This document shows positions 33,390 to 45,006 of a stretch of DNA of 64,000 nt, piece after piece. Source of the DNA: Pilaira anomala (taxonomy: Eukaryota; Mucoromycota; Mucoromycetes; Mucorales; Mucoraceae). Both the position numbers and the translations under genes were made by a program. The stretch lies in assembly GCA_025716855.1 (NCBI GenBank), contig JAIXMQ010000005.1, positions 434,001 to 498,000 of the forward strand, read 5' to 3'. The notes under the pieces are model-generated. The model saw only the letters and a list, made by a program, of their open reading frames with translations. It was not told where the DNA came from and did not search any database. Numbering within the stretch: the first letter of the stretch is position 1; each line of letters opens with the position of its first letter.

Positions 33390-33957
33390 TCAAAATTTAT
33401 GCTGTGATATAGTGTGTTGTATAAATATTTACTGCTAAAAAGAAAAAAAAAAAGGGGGGGGGGCAGAAAGAGAAAGATATAGTGGTAGATATAAACAAGA
33501 AAAAAAGAGAGAGAGAAAGAAAGGAAAAAGAAAAGAAAAAAAAATTGTTAAAAAATACAAGACATTTTTTTTTTTTTTTTTTTTTTTTTTTTGTTGCCAC
33601 GCTCTCTTAAAAAAGAAGAAATTATCACCTCAGTTGGAAGAGAAAGAATACATATAAAAATGCAATCTTATTCTTTTTGCTTATTTCCATGGTAATAAGC
33701 CAATCGGACCAAGATACAGATTCAGGTCGTATTGTAGACGTCACAAACTTTACCCAATTTTTGTGAACTTCTTCCTTTTGGTCACATGAAAAAAAACCCT
33801 TAAAAAACCTTTTTTGTGTATTACATTTTAGTTCGGTTTAGAATTACTTTAAATAGGTCTCTGGATCAAACAATTTCTATTCACTTGTAATGGCTTATTT
33901 ATTTTATATGATGTGAATAATGTTAATAACAACAAATACATGTACCTATGTTGCAAC

Positions 33958-33992
<35 letters not shown>

Positions 33993-34171
33993 TTTCATAA
34001 AACAGGAAAAAAATAAAATAAAAATAAACGTCATCCTTTTACCACGACTAAATCAAGTTTAGTTACGTTAATGAAATCATTTTTCTATATAGCCTATTAG
34101 CATCAAATGATTGTTCCTTTTAAACGGTGTAATTCTTTTATATTTACAAGTAAGGTAAAGTTACTGGCGTC

Positions 34172-34211
<40 letters not shown>

Positions 34212-36630
34212 ACACAATTGTTATCAAGTGATGAGTATAAGTGTACCTTTCTCGCGTTTTTATTTAAAAACAGAAGTAACCGCTATAAAAGGAAAAAATC
34301 GAATTGGTTTAATGTTTCCTCTTTGACAAGAACCTGGATTTGTATACTTATATCTCTATAAACAACTTACGCTTCATATATAGTATTCACACTAAGCTAT
34401 AATAGTTTGCATTTATGTTTATTTCGTGTTTTTTATTTTTTATTCTTGTTTTATATAGCCTTTCACAGTGACCCGGTTTTTTCAAATAGCGTGTAACCTA
34501 TTTTTTTTTTTTTTTTCAGTTTCCTTCATCAAACACCATTTATTTCCGTATCTTCCTGTGCGTTTTTTTTTTTTTAAAAAAAAAGATAGATTGCTACACA
34601 AGTGATACAATATATGCTGAAAATGATCGCATGACTTGAAATGATTCAAATCATTCTTTTAGTGTCGCTAGTAGAACATGATAACTTTTTACTTTCTTAA
34701 AGTGTAATTCTGTATACATTTACATAAACATATACTGGTAGTGTAATTTTATTATGGAAAGACTAGAAAAAAAAAAAGAGGCTATATAAATCATTAAACC
34801 AATTTGCATCAATCTAAAAACAATTAATACGTAGTTTGATGCCATCTTGTTTGCAAATATGACTAAAGAAACACTATACTATTGTGTGTAAGGTAATTCT
34901 ATAGTTCCAACTTTTTCTATATAAAAAAAAATCTTTATTTAACATAAAAACAAAAAAAATAAAGTTTCTATTGGCATTCACAAATATTTATTTGACTTGA
35001 AAAATAAATATTTAATTTTTGTAAATTGATGCACTAGCGCTTCAATTGTATGAGTATACAATGAATATGATTCAATATAGCCACAGTTTTTGGCAACCAT
35101 GTGAGGATCTTACATAAGAAAAAGTGATTTTTTTCTATATTATGAGTGTATTCATCTATTTTTTTTTCAAAGGGATTAAAAATACGAGATATGAAACACA
35201 AAAATGGTAAGCCTATGTTTACGTAGTATGTAATATAAACAATGGCAATTGTGAATTTAAGTGTTTCATTGCTTGGTGTTCTGTAGCGTTACTATCAAAT
35301 TGGGCTAACTAGAATCTTTGTAATAATAATTAAAAAAAAAGGTGGCGGAATTACCTTATGCAATGATTTAAGCCTAGGCATTAAGATTTGATCTCTTTTT
35401 ATTTGAGACGAATTTCGGTTCTATAGTAACTAGCCCGTTTGAACTCATTATAAACATATTGGTGGTACGCATTCAAGTTATAAGAGAGATTCTGGCATCA
35501 TTCATTTGAAGAAAAAGCACATTTTTTTAAGGATGAGTTTTTCTCCATTTTTCATTAGTTCAATTTTATGGTAACCCCCCCCCCTTTTTTTTTGAGTGAT
35601 CACCAGCAGAACCGATATCAATTCTACAATGGGAAGACTATAATTGGCACCTAGAAAAAGTGTCTCCAGAAAAAGCAAGACATACACATACACACACTTC
35701 ATCATTTTATTAAAAAAAAAAAAACGAATCGCCAAGAGACAATCCAAGCATTTCAAAAGAAAAAAAAAATTCAAAAGATACATAATGTACCTAATATTGG
35801 CGCGTATAGCCGACGTCAAGCGATTAAATATGTCTAATATCTGTACTTATTCGCAAATCATGTATTTTTCTTTTTCTCTTTTCGTTCATGATCAATTATG
35901 TCTTGCATTTTTATTTGATACAATAACATATATTTATGTTCTGACAATAATTGATGAGAGAGAGAGAGAGAGAGAGAGACGTAATAACTCGAATTGAACC
36001 TGTAAATTAAGGTACGATTGAAAAAAATAAAACGAAGCACATTATGCATATCGGGAATTTCATAATCCCCACATAAAATTAAGGTTTAAAATCGATCGTG
36101 CATTACGTAGTGCTACAACCAAATTTTTGTTTGCTTTAATTTTATAATGTACCTTTTTTTTTTGTAACTACCTGTAGTTTATATATATATTTTAAAACGA
36201 TATAAAGTATATTTAAAAATATCTGAATATATTATTTGGAACTTTAGTTATATAATCGAGATGAAGTTGTATTTACGATTATCAATTCAAGAAGTGATAT
36301 TTTATAGTACCGGTTTTATAAGGTATTTATATATGCAATACGCATGCGATCAACAATAAACAATACAAAGAATTTCTTTCTTTCTTTAAAAAAAAAGGTA
36401 TGTGTCTAGACCTTTCAGTACATCTGGCTTTTGCAAATTAAAGTGTTTATAATTAATCAGTATATATAAATCTTCTTTAATAAACAATACGTGTATGTAT
36501 ATTTTCAATTAAATGTTGTGACCTGTCTTTTAAAAATAAAAATCAATATATATGTAACTCTCGAGTATAAATATATAACACCAAATTAAATTACAATTTC
36601 TTCTCCCTTGTTGACAGAATAATATCTATT

Positions 36631-36661
<31 letters not shown>

Positions 36662-36740
36662 ATAAGGGAGAGACAAAGCCAAAAACAAATTCGATAAGTT
36701 AAAAAAAAAAAAAAGATATTATATATAATGAGGTTATACA
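33390..36740. other. Long AT-rich intergenic spacer, 3.3 kb
   Basis: Contains T-runs up to about 37 nt, (AT)n at about 33960-33988 and 36645-36660, and (GA)n at 35955-35979. Several 60-117 codon frames (for example 35644-35997) are lysine/phenylalanine-rich translations of homopolymers and were not called. No RNA genes or element ends recognised. Confidence 0.5.
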
Positions 36741-37441
36741 TATAACTAATATATTAATAAAGATGCTTCGTACTAATTTTCCTTCTGATATACTTTGTAC
36801 GTGACGATAATGTTCAATTAAAGTTTCGGTGGCTTTATCGTTCATTACACCTTCCCAGCAAATAAACGCGTTCCTATATTAAACAATATAATTTTATAAG
36901 AAAGTAATAAATAAAGATGAAAAAAGAAAGTAACTACTACTTACATCATAACAAAATCAACGGCATAAGTAATTTCGGGTGTAAACTTATGCAGTAGTTA
37001 CTTTGGTGCCTTTAGGGTCTACTAACTTTTTGACTTTCTCGATCCGCTACGTAACAATTCTTCTGAGCTAACGTCTCCTCTATGCATCACCTCGGACCCT
37101 ACAATCACTGCCTCTACATTATGTAAAGCATTTGATTTTGCAATCTTTTTAAGCGCATTGAATTCTTGCTCAAACGGTGTGACACCATCTACCCAGATAC
37201 TCAAAGTAGAGACGCAATTTTCAGTCGCTTGAGATGCCTTCAGAGCCAGGTCGCCTAGATTACAATCCTTGACCGAGTGAATACGAGCTGTATTTGTATA
37301 CTGTGATATGACACGAAAATCACGTTTGACGTCCTCTAAGGTAGGACATGTATAAATGTTAACACCGTAGAATGCATTTGAGCTGCTAGCAAGGACAGAG
37401 GTTGCAAGAGATGCAATTGCAGTAAAGAATAAAGCTTTCAA
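36741..37441 (-). pseudogene. Decayed GH17 glucan glucosidase
   Basis: It starts with a good signal peptide (MKALFFTAIASLATSVLASS) and the GH17 opening FYGVNIYTCPTLEDVKRD. VIVGSEVMHRG carries the acid/base Glu. After LLR a frameshift near 37043 is needed to continue as RIEKVKKLVDPKGTKVTTA. A second break and small loss occur near 36995 before KFTPEITYAVDFVMM. A plausible intron (36954-36874) then leads to NAFICWEGVMNDKATE, but the sequence runs out into non-coding DNA before the expected ETGWP nucleophile motif. The enzyme would be inactive: two frame breaks and a lost C-terminus. Confidence 0.8.
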
Positions 37442-37797
37442 TATTTATTTTTTTTTATAGAAAAAAATTGGATAAAGAAGAGGAATTGAATTGGCTCAAA
37501 GTCAAAGGTATTTATATATGTATAAAAAAGATTTGACATTTGTTCAAAAAAAAAAAGGGGGGCGGTTTGGGAGTACAGAATGAAAGAAAGAGAAAAAACG
37601 ATATAAAACCCCGGCTGCGACGTCATTCGTAAAAAATATTGAAATTAAGTGGTGGGTTCGGAAGACCAGTAGTCGGCCATCCTGGGGTGAGATTAAGGGC
37701 CAAACAAAAAGAAGCTGCTTTTTTTTTTCTTCTCTTTACCTCAACCCCCAACTCTTTTTAATTTAAATTTCACCCCCCCTCTTTTTTTTTCGGTCAA
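37442..37797. promoter_or_regulatory. Divergent promoter region (GH17 relic / complex I subunit)
   Basis: A TATAAAA at 37602-37608 and a GACGTCA CRE-like site at 37619-37625 lie between the two divergent genes, followed by pyrimidine tracts up to the complex I start. Which gene they serve cannot be decided from sequence. Confidence 0.4.
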
Positions 37798-39479
37798 ATG
37801 TTGAGAACAATTACCGTTAAGCGTGGTAATTTATTATATAGCAATTGGAATTTTTTTTTATAGAGATTTGGAATGTTTACAAAAAAAAAATATATATTTT
37901 TTATTATTATTAGCTTTACCTATATTAGCTCGTCAAGTCAGAGCCACTCCTTCCGTAGCACGCACATTTGCTACTGAAGCCACCCCCGACCCAAACGCAA
38001 ACCCAATTACTGGAAAGACCACCTATGGTAACCTTTCTGATGAAGATCGTATTTTCACCAACCTTTACATGAAGCACGATTTCAAATTGAAGGGTGCCTT
38101 GAAGCGTGGTGATTGGTATAAGACCAAGGAAATCGTTCTTAAGGGTACTGATTGGATCATTAAGGAAATGAAGGAATCTGGTCTTCGTGGTCGTGGTGGT
38201 GCTGGTTTCCCCACTGGTCTTAAGTGGAGTTTCATGAACAAACCTTTAGATGGCCGGTAAAATATCAATCATGATTTTTGATATGCCTTTTTTTTTTTTT
38301 TTTACTTAGTTTATATATTATAGTCCTCGTTATCTTGTTATCAATGCTGATGAAGGTGAGCCTGGTACCTGTAAGGATCGTGAGATTCTTCGTGGTGATC
38401 CTCACAAGTTAGTTGAGGGTTGTCTTATTGCTGGTTCTGCAATGAAAGCCAATGCTGGTAAAAAAAACATAAAAAAATTACTACGGCAAATTTATTTTTA
38501 GTTTCTAATTGGAATTTTCTTTTTCTTACCAAAAAAAAAAAAAAAGCTTATATTTATATTCGTGGTGAATTTTATCAAGAAGCCAACAACCTTCAAGTAG
38601 CTATTGATGAAGCTTATGCTGCTGGTTTGATCGGTAAAAATGCTTGTGGAACTGGATACGACTTTGACGTTTTCATTCATCGTGGTGCCGGTGCTTATAT
38701 TTGTGGTGAGGAAACCAGTTTAATTGAGTCAATTGAAGGTAAGCAGGGTAAGCCTAGAATGAAGCCCCCATTCCCTGCTGATGTTGGTCTTTTTGGTTGT
38801 CCCACTACTGTCACTAACGTTGAGACCGTCGCTGTTGCTCCTACTATTCTCAGACGGTAATTCAAAAAAAAAATCGTTGGAACTTTTATGCACAAATAAC
38901 TAAAATCTTTTGTTTATTAGTGGTGGATCTTGGTTCGCTAGTTTCGGTCGTGCCCGTAACTCTGGAACAAAGCTTTTCTGTGTTAGTGGTCATGTTAACA
39001 ATCCCGCTACTTTCGAAGAGGTAATTAGACAAAAAAAAAAAAAATAAGAAAAATTTCTTATTATTTTTATTAGGAAATGAGTATGCCTTTAAAGGAAATG
39101 CTTGAGAAGCATTGTGGTGGTGTCCGTGGTGGTTGGGATAACTTACTTGGTGTCATTCCTGGTGGTTGTTCCGTCCCCGTTCTTCCCAAGAGTATTTGTG
39201 AAGACGTTTTGTAAGTCCCTTTTTTTTTTTTGGTACAGCATATTTTTTTTTAAACGGCTATATTAATTAATCTATTCTAGGATGGATTTCGATGCTCTCC
39301 GTGATGTTCAATCCGGTCTCGGTACTGGTAAGTAAAAAATTCCCTTTGAACATCTAGGTAAGAGAACATTTTACTAATCAAATAAAAAAAAATTACTTTA
39401 TTATTATATTCATGTAGCTGGTAAGTGCTCATTATTGTTATTTATAAAAATGCATAAATTTAGAAAATTAATCTCCTCC

Positions 39480-39520
<41 letters not shown>

Positions 39521-39996
39521 TATAGCCGTTATCGTTATGGACAAGTCTACAGATATCGTTCACGCTATTTCTAGATTCGCCAAGTTCTATCGTCATGAAT
39601 CTTGCGGTCAATGTACACCCTGTAGAGAAGGTACAAAATGGCTCGAGTCCATGATGGACCGTTTCGAAGTTGGTCGTGGTCAAAGAGAGGAAATTGATCA
39701 AATCTGGGAATTAACAAAACAAATTGAAGGACACACTATTTGTGCTTTAGGTGACGCTGCTGGTAAAGTTCGAATGTTATTTTCCTTTAATTAAAATGTG
39801 TAACTAACTCTTTTTTCTTTCTTTCTTTCTTTTTTGAAACAGCCTGGCCAGTTCAAGGTAATTTAAATACATTAATTCGATCATAGGAAGATCAACAGAA
39901 CTAACCATAATTTATATAGGTCTTATTCGTCACTTCAGACCCGAATTAGAAGCTAGAATGGCCAAGTTCAATGAACAAAATCAACTTCAACAATAA
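37798..39996 (+). CDS. NDUFV1: NADH:ubiquinone oxidoreductase 51-kDa subunit (complex I, NDUFV1)
   Basis: Mitochondrial complex I subunit that binds NADH, FMN and one 4Fe-4S cluster. Eleven exons: 37798-37825, 37914-38256, 38324-38457, 38547-38856, 38931-39020, 39074-39211, 39281-39327, 39418-39420, 39526-39762, 39843-39857, 39920-39996; 473 aa, all phases consistent. An import presequence (MLRTITVKR...) precedes [14 protein letters not shown] (FMN/NADH site), [19 protein letters not shown] (NADH site) and [11 protein letters not shown] plus HTICALGD (cluster cysteines). The 3-nt exon restores [11 protein letters not shown], the conserved family sequence; without it one Ala is missing. A 15-nt exon encodes WPVQ. 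Intact. Confidence 0.97.
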
Positions 39997-40132
39997 TAGA
40001 ATCGTACCTTTTATAACTCTTTACATATTCTATTCTATTTTTTCGTTTTTTCCAAATTAAAATAAAAATTCGCGCAAAAAAATATTTAATAATTAAACCA
40101 AAAATGAGAGAGTGTGCATAGACCTGTCACAC

Positions 40133-40172
<40 letters not shown>

Positions 40173-40264
40173 TCAATTTTTTACGTTTTAATGAGGTTTA
40201 TTATGATATTTTTATAATGTAGAAACTACCTATAAATATACATATATATATAAAGGGTTTCTCT

Positions 40265-40543
40265 TTAAGAGTTCCATTTCTTTTGAGCCTCACCAGCTTT
40301 TTGTTGAGCATTATGACCAGCTTCACCAGATGTATTACCAGTAAGACTATTGATAGCACCACCAACAGCACCTTTGACTTGATTAGTTAAGCCTTGAACA
40401 TAACCCTCTGCCTTACTAGCAGTCTCCGAAGTTTGACCCTGAGCGTGTTGAGCATGACCTTCACCTTGCATTCTTTCATTGCCCATAGCACTACCTACAT
40501 TCTTCTTGATGTTACCAGCTGCTTGATCGTATTTGCCATCCAT
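40265..40543 (-). CDS. CsbD-like stress-response protein
   Basis: 92 aa, single exon: MDGKYDQAAGNIKKNVGSAMGNERMQGEG followed by an Ala/Gln/Gly-rich amphipathic tail. The family has small hydrophilic proteins induced by stress, with no known biochemical role. The last ~30 residues have Asn/Ser-rich composition. An AT-rich leader lies upstream. Intact. Confidence 0.85.
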   Translation of the reverse strand: MDGKYDQAAGNIKKNVGSAMGNERMQGEGHAQHAQGQTSETASKAEGYVQGLTNQVKGAVGGAINSLTGNTSGEAGHNAQQKAGEAQKKWNS

Positions 40544-41107
40544 TGTTTAATTATTTTATTTTATAATAATAATGTTATTATACAAAAAGAATAGCATTCT
40601 ATTCAACTCTATATATACTTTTTTGTTACATATTACCCTCGTACACATAACAGATCTGTTTCATTACAAATAGTTTAACAAACATTGATATTAAAAATGT
40701 CAAAAAAAGCCTATTATACACATCATATATTATATATATTTCCCGAGAGTTATAATACTTGTGTTTTTAATGGAACAAAGAAATTCTTCTAATTCAATTG
40801 TTTCTTAAATGTAACAAAATATTATAAAGTCCAAGTAAATAAAGCACTTACTCTTCTCGCCTCAAATATCGGAAACTTTTCTTCATTGTAGGCGATTTTT
40901 TTTTAAATGTGTGTAACGAAAAACTCTGAATGCCCACACCAAACAGAGAATGAATATAGTAGTTCACCAAAATGAATGCAAGCCGATTTTTTCTGTAAAT
41001 ATGTAACACAGAATTATAATTTGTATTTATTTATACATATATATTTTTTTTTAATGTTCCAAAGTACGATTGGAAAAAAAAAAAGGAAAATATGTTTTAA
41101 CAATCCA
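40544..41107. other. Intergenic spacer between CsbD-like and condensin genes
   Basis: AT-rich, no gene. It holds the CsbD-like promoter and the condensin 3' region. Confidence 0.4.
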
Positions 41108-41598
41108 CTAAATTTCGTTTTGTGTGATAGTCACTTCATTTAAAAGCTCTTCATTATTTAACCAATCGACTTGATCACCAAGCACGAAATCATCCGCATC
41201 CTCACCAGGCGCTGCTGTTAAACCTTGAATGGAAAGATCCTTTTCATTTGCTAAATGAAGTAAACAAATGAAACAGAAAGGTACAGAGATATCTCGCATA
41301 ACCTTGGCTGGATACAACTTCTTCAAATTATGAATTACATCCGTAAACTTTTGTTGTCCCGATAATCTTTCTTCGCTTCCCAACGTTAATGATTTCCATA
41401 AATTGTCTTTTAATTTCTTCACATCTACTCGTTTGACTGATTTCGCATAATTTACATACAATGGTTTCGTCTTTTTAAAGCTATGGTTCGTGATCAGTAA
41501 GTCTCCGTACAAGACGGATGTTTCGGGATCATCGTATGTATCCTGATAATAACTTGAATCTTCAAGCCCTGTTGTAGCTTTTTATATTTCATGTTAGT

Positions 41599-41636
<38 letters not shown>

Positions 41637-42206
41637 AGAAATAAAAAAAGTGAAGAGTTTTTTTTTTCTTACTTTGATTCAGGTTACTATCAAATGGTGT
41701 ATCATCATCGCCATAGCCCATATCATCATCACCACCATAGCCCATACCATCATCCATATCATTAGGAAATTCCTGTGCTTTTTCAGCCCAGAAATTAACA
41801 TCTGGCTCTTCAGTACCTTGATCTAATGGGGCCTCCACAGAGACGGTATTTATAAGCTTTTTCTGTGGAACAGACTAATATAAAACGAATTAAAAAAAGA
41901 AATCAATTCAACAAGAGGGAAACTTACAGAACTCAAAGGTCTTAAAAAGTATTGTAATAATTGTTTTGAAGAAAAATGAATATCGTCAGGTAATAGTTGT
42001 TTGGACATTTTAGAAATCGCGTCTTTGGTAAACGTTAACTTTCTAGTTGAAGTTTCAAAAAGTGGTTCCTCATTTACTTCATCTTCGTCATCAAATGGAA
42101 TTTGAAAAGCTGATTTTGATTTTTTCTTGGGTTTTTCTGTATTATCTTGTTCAGTAGCTATACAACATATGAGTTACAGAGATATATACATATATTGTTT
42201 AAATAA

Positions 42207-42246
<40 letters not shown>

Positions 42247-43812
42247 GATAGTTGGAGCTCTCTTTAACTTCCAGTGTTCAGGACCAGCCCAATTATGTGA
42301 TAATGTAGAATCAAAGTAATTTAATAATTCCTTATTACCGTTAGGAACCACATTTGTCAAAAAATCTGGTTCAGTATCGCTCTTTTCTGTTGAATCCGTG
42401 TCTGGAAGTCCATCTTCTGTAGCCCTATCATCATCTCCGTTATCGTTATCTTCAAATGTAAATGGATCAATATTATCCATACCATAATCTACATCCCCAT
42501 AATCCATATCTCCATAATCATCAAATTGAAATGGATCTGCTAATGGCATATCATCTTCTCCTTCATCTTCATCGTTTAAATTGGGAATTTCGAAATCATT
42601 TTCTGAAAAGAAATCGAATCCCTTTAACGAAGGTACAATGTTCATTTCTTTTATTACGTCTAATTCAGGTAATCTAGCAATTAATCGTGACATTTCCACA
42701 CGAGCTTCATTGCTGGGCTTAGTGAGTGTCGGTGTTGATACGTCTTCAACTACAGGTGTCTTTTCTTTCGTAACCGGTTCATCAATATCCATGGCTTCTG
42801 ATTCTTGATTATTTACCGATTGTTCTTCTACTGGATCTTCTTCCATCGGATCATCCTTTTCGCTATTGTCTTGATCACTATCATCATCTTCATCAGAACT
42901 AATATTCTGTTCATTTTCAATATTCGTTTCGTCCTCTTCTCCTTCTTCCAAATGAGATATTTCTCCATCCAATTCCTCTATATCACACTCAATCGTTGCA
43001 TCAGAAGCATCAAAAATAAGTTTACAATTCTGATCAACTCCCAAATGATTTAATAAAAGACCTCTTGCTCCTCCTTCATCAAAATCTGCTGAAGTCTTTT
43101 TAAACAAAGGATCTATAGCGAAATCCAAATCAAATTTTTTAACAGCAATTGTCGAAAAATCCTTTAACAATGTTACTTCTGATCTATTTGTCTATACATA
43201 TTTTTTTTTTTTAGTTAACTAGTCATTGTTGATATAACAAAATAGATTTTTTTTTTTTTTTTACTTTTTTACGAGTTCTTCGTTCTTGTCTTGTATCCTC
43301 CGTTCCTTCTGCTGCATTATCTATCAAAAAAGAAAAAACATGAGTATTTTATATATAAGAGAGAGGGACAATTTTTTTACTTGAACTATCACCAAGACCC
43401 GTCAATAATTTTCCCGTTTCTGTCGTAGCTGAATTAACACGAGAAGTATAAATCTTCATACATCCATCCAAAGTACAAGAAGCTTTTTGAAAATTAATTG
43501 AATCACCATCCCTGAAAAGTGTCAATTCATGAAAATAATCGATCAAGGCGAAATTCCAAGTATTGGTGACATTGACTTTCTATTTTTTTTTTTTTTTTTT
43601 GTTAATTAAGGTGTATATCTTTTGACAATATTAAATAAAGAGAGACTTACATTATCCGTACACATTTTAATCCATTCTTCGAAATTAGTAGACATTTCTG
43701 CTGAACTAAGTTCAGGTACGTTAAATGCAGAAGAACGTCCCTTGGAAGGAGGAACGTCTCTTCTGATCGTTTGGTTCGTCATATTGTTATTCGCTAGTGG
43801 AACTCGTTGCAT
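41108..43812 (-). CDS. BRN1: Condensin complex subunit 2 (Barren/Cnd2/Brn1, NCAPH)
   Basis: Kleisin subunit bridging the SMC2/SMC4 heads in mitotic chromosome condensation. Seven exons: 43812-43651, 43579-43381, 43320-43265, 43191-42243, 42157-41928, 41862-41673, 41577-41108; 751 aa, a typical length. Conserved N-terminal block FEEWIKMCTDNKVNVTNTW-type with LIDYFHELTLFRDGD. Then SCTLDGCMKIYTSRVNS, the acidic middle (DEDEGEDDMPLADPFQFDDY), WAGPEHWKLKRAP, and a C-terminal winged-helix kleisin end (VSVPFCFICLLHLANEK-type). Many Asp/Glu runs. It lies ~0.5 kb from Dad1, also mitotic, on the same strand. Intact. Confidence 0.93.
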
Positions 43813-44315
43813 GAGGAATAATATATAAAGTAGTTAAGAGAGAGAGTGTGAGAGAGAGTGTGAGACAGAGAAGAAAGAAGGGGGTGGAGTACGAATAAAT
43901 TTTATCGACATGTTTTTTTTTGGACGCGACTGAGTATGTACGCGAATCACATACATACAAAAAGCCACACCATGCACAAAAGTACTATAACTTGTATCGA
44001 TCTATTCTATCGTTCCTTCAAAGGAGAAGAGAGAATATGATTTGTATCGTGATAATGAAAGGAAATTTATTTACGAGTTATTTCTAGGCGTCTCAAAACA
44101 TTTTAGAACCTAAATATCAAGTATAACTAATAGACTTGGTTTGTATAAATAATTCTTATAACGTATATGTTTATTGCAAAGAGGTGTACTTTATAAGATA
44201 AGTACCAGACTTTTTTTGTACACTGTACACCTTTTTTTTTTTAATATATATTCTTTTAGTTGTTATGCGTCATTTTTTTTTAAAAAAAATAAAAAAGAAT
44301 ACAGATCTTCTCTCT
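43813..44315. other. Intergenic spacer upstream of condensin gene
   Basis: GA-rich tract at about 43838-43880, otherwise AT-rich. No gene. Confidence 0.4.
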
Positions 44316-44579
44316 TCATGTAAACGAAGATTTAGTGGGAGATAATTTAATATGAGAAACACCTTTTTTTTCATCTTGTATGTTTTCTTCCTCACTTGTC
44401 CCGAGTGCTTTATGAAACGAATCCCATAAAAGAGCTGGTGCTTTGAATTGTGAGCCAATTGCGTTTATTACATCTATGTTTCTGTTCAATATATCCAAGT
44501 TGTTTTTCATTTGGTCCAAGCCAGCGAAGGCTTTTACTAATAATTCTTGTCTTTGTTCTTCAAACTGACGTTTATCCAT
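44316..44579 (-). CDS. DAD1: DASH/Dam1 complex subunit Dad1-like
   Basis: 87 aa, single exon. It contains the Dad1 family core: FEEQRQELLVKAFAGLDQMK, NNLDILNRNIDVINAIG, then LLWDSFHKAL. DASH couples kinetochores to microtubules in fungi. The length is right for Dad1, with a short Ser/Lys-rich tail. Intact. The neighbouring minus-strand gene encodes a condensin subunit. Confidence 0.9.
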   Translation of the reverse strand: MDKRQFEEQRQELLVKAFAGLDQMKNNLDILNRNIDVINAIGSQFKAPALLWDSFHKALGTSEEENIQDEKKGVSHIKLSPTKSSFT

Positions 44580-45006
44580 TATGTAAAAAAAAAAAAAAAA
44601 AAAAAAGAAGATATGTTATAAAAGGAAAGGGAGACCCAATCAAATCTCCACTTCCAGAGAACAATTAAACATTTTTTTCTTCAGGTACTGTCAATGAAAA
44701 CAATTAATATTTTTGCATTATGTAACTATCTCTTTCTCTTTTGACATATAGAGTTTTAACAATAACACATTGAGAATCTCTATATATACATTATTCTAAA
44801 GAAAATAAAAGTCTTGTGAAAATATTCCACGTCTAACTATATCTTGAAAGCTAAATAAAAAAAAACATGCTTCCTTTTAAGGTAATTTTTATGTTTTGTT
44901 ATTTTTTCATCCATACACAAATTTCATTTTTTATATTCTTTTCCCCTCTCTTCTCTCTAATATACCGGCAATTTTTTTTTTAAAAATATAAAGAATATAC
45001 CCGGCA
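44580..45006. other. Divergent intergenic region Dad1 / multipass membrane gene
   Basis: AT-rich; pyrimidine tract at about 44935-44960 ahead of the membrane gene. No gene. Confidence 0.4.

Noticed and set aside
35644..35997. 117-codon Lys-rich frame and its antisense partner
   Set aside because: Made of A-runs and a GA microsatellite; typical homopolymer translation.
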